NCBI GenBank assembly: GCA_947625445.1
Contig: CANQOM010000045.1
Coordinates: forward strand, 1-10,724
Reading direction: 5' to 3'
DNA length: 10,724 nt
From: Candidatus Gastranaerophilales bacterium
Lineage (GTDB): Bacteria > Cyanobacteriota > Vampirovibrionia > Gastranaerophilales > Gastranaerophilaceae
Shown: positions 4,717-10,724 of the stretch, in pieces
Numbering within the stretch: position 1 is the stretch's first letter
Layout of the letters: each line of letters opens with the position of its first letter
Made by a program: the position numbers and the translations under genes
Notes under the pieces: model-generated
The model's input: only the letters and a program-made list of their open reading frames with translations
Databases searched by the model: none
What the model was told of the DNA's origin: nothing

Positions 4717-5349
4717 TTATATACTTATAGTGACTTTCGAACCTTCTTTGTGATAGTCACCACCGCCGCATACTGCTTCTATAACTCTTAGAAGAAATTC
4801 TCTGGGGGCATCCATTTGATTTATTAATAATTCCTGACTTCCTAAACGGCTTCTTTTTATTATTGCTTTGCTTGTTTTTTCAGCCGGCACGTATAATGAT
4901 GCTACTTCTAAATCAAGTATTTTCTTTTCGGTTTCATCGTTGTATCCGTTTGTTATAAGTTCGGGTATTGTCCCTTTTATTGCTATTATTCTCCCTGTAA
5001 ATAACGGTGGATTGTTCTCTCTTGAAAGTGCTTTCGGCTTATCTTTCATATTTGATAAAAATGTTATAGTATTCCATAAAATATTTAAAACTGCTATATG
5101 TTTTGTTCTGTCATATTCATAGTATATGTTTTCTGTCGGAATACCACGTGCAGTAAATGACTGTTTTAAATATTCTACACTCATTTCTATATTCTTTACA
5201 ATTTGTTCGAATAATATTACTGTATTCGCACTTGATTGTTGATATTCAAGAAACTGTTTATACATATGACTTGATACAAGACTCATTCTTTCTTGTATAA
5301 CTGCTGACTTCCTTGCCGTTGTTTCTATATCATCAAAACTGCCGCTCAA
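4717..5349 (-). CDS. Conserved-looking hypothetical protein (210 aa)
   Basis: I do not recognise the family. The start is TTG, supported by AGAAGGA 5 nt upstream; the next ATG is at residue 22 without a comparable site. The N-terminal half is rich in predicted helix (FDDIETTARKSAVIQERM, then a long stretch to about residue 75 with repeated aromatic and hydrophobic positions). The C-terminal half looks alpha/beta, with a mid-protein segment IIAIKGTIPELI and the end EAVCGGGDYHKEG before VTISI. No signal peptide, membrane helix or catalytic motif is evident, which suggests a soluble cytoplasmic protein. A TATAAA-like -10 lies about 27-32 nt before the start, with a poor -35. It follows the YhaN-like gene after 106 nt without a clear terminator, so read-through is possible. 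No function is proposed. Confidence 0.75.
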   Translation of the reverse strand: MSGSFDDIETTARKSAVIQERMSLVSSHMYKQFLEYQQSSANTVILFEQIVKNIEMSVEYLKQSFTARGIPTENIYYEYDRTKHIAVLNILWNTITFLSNMKDKPKALSRENNPPLFTGRIIAIKGTIPELITNGYNDETEKKILDLEVASLYVPAEKTSKAIIKRSRLGSQELLINQMDAPREFLLRVIEAVCGGGDYHKEGSKVTISI

Positions 5350-5455
5350 ATATTTCCTTCTCTTTCTGAATTTATTTTATAGGAAAATAATTCTTATTAA
5401 AACTATTTTAACTTTTTTTATTACAAAAACGAATACTTAATTTACATTATTTTGT

Positions 5456-8086
5456 TTATATATTAATTATATTTACATTACAATTACTTAAATATTTTAT
5501 ATAAGTTTCCTCATGACAGGTAAAGAAAATAACCTGGTTTGTTTTTGAAAATTCGGCCAAACAATTTATTGCATTTTGACTTCTTGAAGGGTCAAAATTA
5601 ACAAAGGCATCATCTATTATTATGGGTAAATTTGCCCTGCCGTTTGGCAGTTGAGTTATTCTGTTTTTTGAATAATTTGATGCATAACCCAATCTTAGGG
5701 ATAGATATAATTGTTCTTTTGTTCCCCTTGATAGCTCTTCCCATTTTTTTGTTATGCCTGTTTGTGTCTCTATTTCTTCCGTATCAATATTGATTTTTAT
5801 ATATTTCCCTCCGGTTAATATATTTAGATATTTTTGTGCGTTTATTAAATCAGGTTGGGTTTTATTAAAATTACTCTTTGCTTTTTCACTGATTTCTAAT
5901 ATCATTTGATTTTGAAATAATTCACTTATCTTTTTACGATATTCTTCTAATTTAATGTATTTTTCTAGTTTTAATTTATTTAAGCCTTCAAAATCTTCCA
6001 GTTTACTTTTGGCAATTTCAAGATTGGTTTTTTGTTCGGTTTTATTTTTTTTCTCAATGCTTAGTTCTTCTTCTTCATTTATTTGAATTTGTTCTTCTGT
6101 GTTTGGCAGTTTATTTTTTATTTCTTCTGTTTTATTTTTTATTTGATTTATTTCATATTGGATAATATCTGCCTTTTCTTTTATTTTAATGTTATTTTCA
6201 TAATATTTTTCCAATTCTTCTTTTAAACTTTCAATATTCTCATTTACCGGTATGTTTATATTTTTTTCATTTATATATTTAAATATTCTTTCTTTAATTA
6301 TAATGTTGTCATTATTATATTTTTCAATTTCATTCTGATATTTTGTTGTTTCTTTTAGATTTTCCTGTATATATTTTATTTGTTCAATAATTTCTGGATA
6401 TATTGAACTTGGAATACTACAGTTTTTATTATCTAAGTTAATTATTTCTGTGATTGTATTTTCAATATTTTTTATACTTAATTCTGATTCATTATCAGAA
6501 TTATTTAATTCATACAATTTATTTTCATAAAAATTTTTTTCTTCATGGTTATTGATTATAGTTTCCAGTTCATGTTTAATATATTCAAGTTTTGGAACAA
6601 TGTTGTATGTTTGATAATTTTCAAGTTCTTTATTATATGTAAGTGCTATTTTCTTTAAATCTTCTAAAATTTTATTCTTATATAAATTCTTTTTATATGC
6701 TTCATTTGATTTAAATGTTAATGTTATAAAAGCATAAATAACACTAATAATAGAACATATTAATGAAATTATACCTTCTAAAATATTATTTTGACTAATA
6801 TTTAGCCAGGTTATAATCCCCGAAAGAATAAAAAATACAAATAATATTATTAGAAGTATTTTTCTTTCTCCCGTATTTAAAAATTCTTTGTCTCCTGAAA
6901 GTTCATTTAAAATGTAATTATATTGTTTTAAGCCTTCATCCAATGATTTAAATACTGTTTTTAACTCCTGAATATTGTTACTTTGTTCTTGATTTTCTTT
7001 GATTTTTTCAATTTTATATACATAAGCTGAAAGTTTTTCTTCAAAATCTTTTTTTAATATTTCATTTGTTTTTATTTTATTTTCTATTTCTTTTTTTTCT
7101 TTTGATAACTCTTTTATTTTATTTATGTTTTCATAATTTATTACAAAATTTTTGATTTCTGTTTCTGTTAAATTAACATGAAAATCATAATTTAAATGCC
7201 TTATATTCTCGTCTGTTTTGTTATTTAATTCTTCAATTTTTTCATTTAACTTATTTTGATAATTACAATTATGATTATAATCATTTATAGAACTGATGAT
7301 TTGTAAATATTCGGATTTATTTATCAAAATTTGGTCATTATAATTTAATGTTAATTTCTCATATTCTTCTATTTTTATATCTAATTCTTCTTTTAATTTA
7401 TTTAATTCTTTTTTATTATTTAGTATTTCTTCTTTTTTTTGTATTAAACATAATTCTTCATTAACTGAATAAATAGAGTTAATTATATCATTATATTCCC
7501 CTTCTTTTAGAGAGAGTTGATTTATTTCGGAATTTTTATTTTCTATATCTTTAAGAAGATTATTTACTTCAACGGAAAGCTTGTTTTTATCATTGAAGAT
7601 TTTTTTTGAAGCATTTTGAATTATTTCCAGTTGCTCATTTAAGTTGTTTCCTGATGGATCTTTAATTGTATTTTTTAGTGATTCATTACTGCTGATTGCT
7701 AAATCAGATAAATTATCAAGATTTATCATAAATCCATGATTAAAATATTTACGGTCGAAATGTTTATTTAATAACAACTCGGTAACATCTTGGTTATTTT
7801 CGTCAGTAATAATAAGCCTTTTGTCTTTTTTTAAAATTCCGTTTATTACCGCATTGTATTTTTTTTGTGATGAATTGTCATCAGTTATTGTAAAACGAAT
7901 CATTCCTGATTCTGAAGTTTTTTCTTTTTGAAAGCCGTTTTTTATAAAGTTCATTATAGAACTTTTTCCTGCTTCATTATTTCCGCATATTATATTAAAT
8001 CCTTCTTTTAATTCATAGGGAATTGATAATGCAATTTGTTTATCACTATTTTTTATTACAATTTGGTTAAGATAAAGCTTATTCAT
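5456..8086 (-). CDS. SbcC/Rad50-like ATPase of YhaN type, with central membrane hairpin (876 aa)
   Basis: This is an ABC-type DNA-repair ATPase split by long coiled coils. Walker A is GNNEAGKSS (35-43), the signature is LSRGTKEQ (785-792), Walker B is PIIIDDAF (821-828) with the D-loop following, and the H-loop histidine is in TCHEE (H858). Between them, about 160-400 and 460-750 are lysine, glutamate, asparagine and isoleucine-rich heptad-like coils. Exactly midway lie two hydrophobic helices (about 409-428 and 435-458). There is no CxxC zinc hook. That layout matches Bacillus YhaN (SbcF) more than E. coli SbcC. It should drive the adjacent nuclease on DNA ends, here at the membrane. GGAGG lies 9 nt before its ATG, and the start overlaps the nuclease gene by 8 nt. 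Extreme A+T and long T-rich runs on the + strand reflect its Lys/Asn/Ile content. Confidence 0.85.
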   Translation of the reverse strand: MNKLYLNQIVIKNSDKQIALSIPYELKEGFNIICGNNEAGKSSIMNFIKNGFQKEKTSESGMIRFTITDDNSSQKKYNAVINGILKKDKRLIITDENNQDVTELLLNKHFDRKYFNHGFMINLDNLSDLAISSNESLKNTIKDPSGNNLNEQLEIIQNASKKIFNDKNKLSVEVNNLLKDIENKNSEINQLSLKEGEYNDIINSIYSVNEELCLIQKKEEILNNKKELNKLKEELDIKIEEYEKLTLNYNDQILINKSEYLQIISSINDYNHNCNYQNKLNEKIEELNNKTDENIRHLNYDFHVNLTETEIKNFVINYENINKIKELSKEKKEIENKIKTNEILKKDFEEKLSAYVYKIEKIKENQEQSNNIQELKTVFKSLDEGLKQYNYILNELSGDKEFLNTGERKILLIILFVFFILSGIITWLNISQNNILEGIISLICSIISVIYAFITLTFKSNEAYKKNLYKNKILEDLKKIALTYNKELENYQTYNIVPKLEYIKHELETIINNHEEKNFYENKLYELNNSDNESELSIKNIENTITEIINLDNKNCSIPSSIYPEIIEQIKYIQENLKETTKYQNEIEKYNNDNIIIKERIFKYINEKNINIPVNENIESLKEELEKYYENNIKIKEKADIIQYEINQIKNKTEEIKNKLPNTEEQIQINEEEELSIEKKNKTEQKTNLEIAKSKLEDFEGLNKLKLEKYIKLEEYRKKISELFQNQMILEISEKAKSNFNKTQPDLINAQKYLNILTGGKYIKINIDTEEIETQTGITKKWEELSRGTKEQLYLSLRLGYASNYSKNRITQLPNGRANLPIIIDDAFVNFDPSRSQNAINCLAEFSKTNQVIFFTCHEETYIKYLSNCNVNIINI

Positions 8087-9380
8087 TTACTTTGTCCTCC
8101 GAATTGTAAACGCTATATGAAATATTAATGCATTTTTCTTTTGAGATATTTTTTATATTCTCTTTAAATTTTTCATATTCTGATTTTGAAAAATTACAAT
8201 TATTTAAAACTTTTTGAAACTTTGTTTCTATTTTATTATAAATTTCTTCCAAATAATCGGGATTTGTAGTTACTTTATATAATTCGCCTGCTATTCCGTC
8301 ATCATTTTGTAAAATGTCTTCTTCTGTTTTTTGGGTCAAATTATTCTCTATATCTGATATGTATATTTCTTCATTAAATTCTGAAGTTAATGTTTTATAA
8401 AAATTCTCATTTATACTGTTGTAAAAACTGACACATCCTGTTAAATTAATTTTTAAAAGATAAATAATACCTATTGTTTGTGTTTGAATTAAAGATTTAA
8501 TTTTATCAGTAATTATCTCATAAGCTTCTGTTTCATCAGATGCGGAAGATATATTTATATCAATATTTTCATATCGAATTATGTCTGTTGGGATGAAAGA
8601 ATTTTCAATAATTTGTTTATTTTCAACACGAATATACCTAAGCCCGTGAGAGCCTGTTTCTTTAATATTTCTTGCTTGAATTGTCCCTGAATAAATTATA
8701 TTTTCATCATTTATTAAAGGAATATGAATATGACCTAATGCCCAATAATCATATCTTAAATCTTTTAATTCCGATAAAAGAGTGGGTGCATAAGGACATG
8801 ATTTATCTGAAGTAAGTTCTGTATGTAATAATCCTATATTAAATAAATTTTTATTTTCTTCGTTTAAAGAATTATAATACTTCGTTGGATTTTCATTAAA
8901 AGATTCTTTTTCAAAACTTAAAGCATGAATAATTCCTTCTTTTTCCCCTGTTTTGTTTATTATGTCAAATTCAGAATATATTGGAGTATTTAAACCTATT
9001 ATTTTTATGTTTGAATCTTCGGTATAAGTAAAAGTTTTTTTATTATAAGAAGACACAGGGTCATGATTTCCGCATATTAAATATACTTTTATTCCTGCAT
9101 TATTTAGTTTATTTAATGCTTTTTTTAATATCAGTTTTGAATTAAAATCTTGTTCTTTAGAGTCAAAAGTATCACCAGCTATAAGAATAAAATCAACTTC
9201 TTTCTCTATTGCAAAATTTATTGCATTATTAAAAGCTTTTTCTGTTGCATTTTTAAACAAATTAACGATTTTATCGCTAAAATAGTATGCTGATAAATCT
9301 GCAAACGGTCTGCCTAAATGTATATCTGATATATGAATAAATGAAAATCCCAAATCTTTATCCTTAACTTCTTTTTTCAT
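8079..9380 (-). CDS. SbcD/Mre11-like DNA repair metallophosphoesterase (YhaO type, 433 aa)
   Basis: The calcineurin-like nuclease core is complete: DIHLG (19-23), GDTFD (69-73), GNHD (104-107), LLHTE (184-188) and GHIH (216-219). Together these supply the Asp, His and Asn ligands for two metal ions, usually Mn2+. The product should be the nuclease subunit that processes DNA ends or hairpins with the overlapping ATPase. The C-terminal 170 residues diverge and probably form the capping and ATPase-binding part. Length (433 aa) is close to SbcD/YhaO proteins. No Shine-Dalgarno is visible before the ATG, only A/T sequence, yet the core begins at residue 13, so a much later start is unlikely. The 57-nt gap after comM has no clear terminator, so it may be cotranscribed with comM. 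Confidence 0.88.
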   Translation of the reverse strand: MKKEVKDKDLGFSFIHISDIHLGRPFADLSAYYFSDKIVNLFKNATEKAFNNAINFAIEKEVDFILIAGDTFDSKEQDFNSKLILKKALNKLNNAGIKVYLICGNHDPVSSYNKKTFTYTEDSNIKIIGLNTPIYSEFDIINKTGEKEGIIHALSFEKESFNENPTKYYNSLNEENKNLFNIGLLHTELTSDKSCPYAPTLLSELKDLRYDYWALGHIHIPLINDENIIYSGTIQARNIKETGSHGLRYIRVENKQIIENSFIPTDIIRYENIDINISSASDETEAYEIITDKIKSLIQTQTIGIIYLLKINLTGCVSFYNSINENFYKTLTSEFNEEIYISDIENNLTQKTEEDILQNDDGIAGELYKVTTNPDYLEEIYNKIETKFQKVLNNCNFSKSEYEKFKENIKNISKEKCINISYSVYNSEDKVNE

Positions 9381-9437
9381 TTTATTATAATTATTAGCAA
9401 ATTTAAAGTTAAAAATATTAAACTTATATGAACAGAT

Positions 9438-10724
9438 TTATAAACATGAACGATATTGAATAGCTTGTGCTACATGTTTAATTTGTATATCTTCCGAGTT
9501 ATCTAAATCAGCAATGGTTCTTGTCAGTTTTAATAATCTGTCATAAGCTCTGGCGGAAAGATTAAATTTCCTTACTGCCTCTTTAATCATTGCTAAGGAG
9601 GCTTCATCTAGTTTACAGAATTTTTTAATAAGTTTTGGGGTTAATTCAGAATTAGTATAAATCCCCAAACCTTTATAACGTTTAAGTTGAATCTCACGTG
9701 CTTGTACAACTCTTTTCCTGATTTGAATGGAGGTTTCATTACCTTCTGTCGTTTGATTTGTTAACTCTTCTGTTGTTAGTCTCGGAACATCAACTACTAT
9801 ATCAATTCTGTCTAATAATGGGCCTGATAATTTTGAACGATACTGTTTTATTTGATAATCAGTGCAAGTACATTGTTTTTCACTATCTCCTAAATATCCG
9901 CAAGGGCATGGATTCATTGCCGCAAGCAAAATAAAATCACAAGGAAATTCAAGCCTCATTCTTGCTCTTGCAATAACAATTTTTCCGTCTTCCAAGGGTT
10001 GTCTTAAAACTTCAAGAACACTTCTTGGAAATTCAATAAATTCATCCAAAAATAATACACCTCTATGAGCAAGCGTTATTTCTCCCGGTTTAGGATTTGT
10101 TCCTCCTCCTGTTATTCCTATTGCTGAGGCGGTATGATGAACACTTCTGAACGGACGTTTTGTTATTAACGGATGATTTGGATTAAGCATTGAACTTATA
10201 CTGTAGATTTTTGTAAGTTCTATCGATTCTTCAAAAGTTAAAGGAGGAAGTATTGAAGCAAAACATTTAGCTAATAATGTTTTACCGGAGCCGGGAGGTC
10301 CTGACATTAAAAGATTATGAGCTCCTGCAGCAGCTATTTCCATAGCTTTTTTAACTTTAATTTGACCTTTTACATCCTTAAAATCATATCCGATTTCTTC
10401 TTCTTCTTTTTTTATATATTCATTTGTATCTGTTTCAATGGGGGTTAGTTTATTATGTTCAGGAGAATTAACGTTAAAGTGATTAACTAATTCATTTAAA
10501 TTTTTTGCCCCTATAACTTTTAATCCGTGTATTATTGCAGCCTCTTTTGCATTATCAAACGGAACAATTAATGTTTTTATTCCATGTTCAAAAAGACCTG
10601 ACGCAATAGCAAGCACTCCGCTTACTGCCCTAATTGAACCATCAAGAGAAAGTTCTCCTATAAAAGCAGTATCTTCAAATTCTGTTTTCTCTATTTGTCC
10701 GTTTTTTGATAATATACCTATAGC
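9438..10724 (-). CDS. comM: ComM/YifB family Mg-chelatase-like AAA ATPase, 5' end outside the window
   Basis: ComM-type helicases are hexameric AAA+ proteins that promote branch migration during integration of transformed DNA. The open frame continues through the window edge: the first 36 visible codons include FIGELSLDGSIR, which is typical of the N-terminal Lon-S5-like domain, so the GTG near 10616 is internal. In visible-fragment numbering, Walker A is GPPGSGKT (142-149), Walker B is LFLDEF (224-229), a cysteine cluster NPCPCG and QCTC lies at 271-287, and SGPLLDRID follows at 300-308. The visible 428 residues of a family length near 500 imply that roughly 70-90 are missing upstream. The C-terminal Mg_chelatase_C region (SARAYDRLLKLTRTIADLD) is intact. 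It is probably the first visible gene of an operon with the SbcD/SbcC-like pair, all being DNA recombination functions. Confidence 0.94.
   Translation of the reverse strand, partial: AIGILSKNGQIEKTEFEDTAFIGELSLDGSIRAVSGVLAIASGLFEHGIKTLIVPFDNAKEAAIIHGLKVIGAKNLNELVNHFNVNSPEHNKLTPIETDTNEYIKKEEEEIGYDFKDVKGQIKVKKAMEIAAAGAHNLLMSGPPGSGKTLLAKCFASILPPLTFEESIELTKIYSISSMLNPNHPLITKRPFRSVHHTASAIGITGGGTNPKPGEITLAHRGVLFLDEFIEFPRSVLEVLRQPLEDGKIVIARARMRLEFPCDFILLAAMNPCPCGYLGDSEKQCTCTDYQIKQYRSKLSGPLLDRIDIVVDVPRLTTEELTNQTTEGNETSIQIRKRVVQAREIQLKRYKGLGIYTNSELTPKLIKKFCKLDEASLAMIKEAVRKFNLSARAYDRLLKLTRTIADLDNSEDIQIKHVAQAIQYRSCL

Noticed and set aside
5350..5455. Terminator for the YhaN-like gene in the 106-nt gap
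   Set aside because: The gap is A/T-rich, but no stem of useful strength followed by a U-run was found on the minus strand.
10614..10616. GTG as the start of comM
   Set aside because: The frame stays open for 36 more codons to the window edge and encodes a conserved ComM N-terminal segment (FIGELSLDGSIR), so the true start is outside.
1..10724. CRISPR array or insertion sequence
   Set aside because: No regularly spaced direct repeats, transposase or clear IS-type ends were seen on either strand.

Overview
The window is about 27% GC by eye and AT-rich throughout. It uses the standard bacterial code, with TAA, TAG and TGA stops, Shine-Dalgarno (SD) sites, and ATG, GTG and TTG starts. The tRNA gene encodes its own CCA end. 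The housekeeping genes (leuC, tsaD, comM, an SbcCD/YhaNO-like pair) are clearly bacterial. The low GC and the style of LeuC and TsaD fit a gut Melainabacteria/Gastranaerophilales-type genome, but a low-GC Firmicute cannot be excluded from this window alone.

Left part (1-2325): a tRNA-Leu(UAG) gene, cut at its 5' end by the window edge, is followed by a small accessory island. The island reads, in order: the tRNA terminator, a decayed coding fragment, a short structured RNA on the + strand with its own promoter and terminator, and a two-gene minus-strand operon. That operon encodes a DUF3800 protein and a protein resembling PBECR/RelE-superfamily RNases; the genes overlap by 8 nt. To the right lie two successive degenerate copies of the tRNA-Leu 3' end, each followed by a terminator hairpin. 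This is the pattern expected from repeated integration at the tRNA 3' end, although no integrase is present. The operon looks like a defence or toxin-type module; that function is inference.

Middle (2326-5349): leuC (minus) and tsaD (plus) are divergent and share a 70-nt promoter region. tsaD meets an unrecognised 210-aa gene tail to tail, with 2 nt between the stop codons. leuC has no leuD beside it.

Right part (5456-10724): three minus-strand genes in the order comM (5' end outside the window), an SbcD/Mre11-like metallophosphoesterase, and an SbcC/Rad50-like ATPase. The last two overlap by 8 nt and should form one nuclease-ATPase complex. The ATPase carries two transmembrane helices at the centre of its coiled coil and has no CxxC zinc hook, which places it in the YhaN type and suggests a membrane-tethered machine.

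The least explained parts are the island, its convergent small RNA and the stacked tRNA-end scars.
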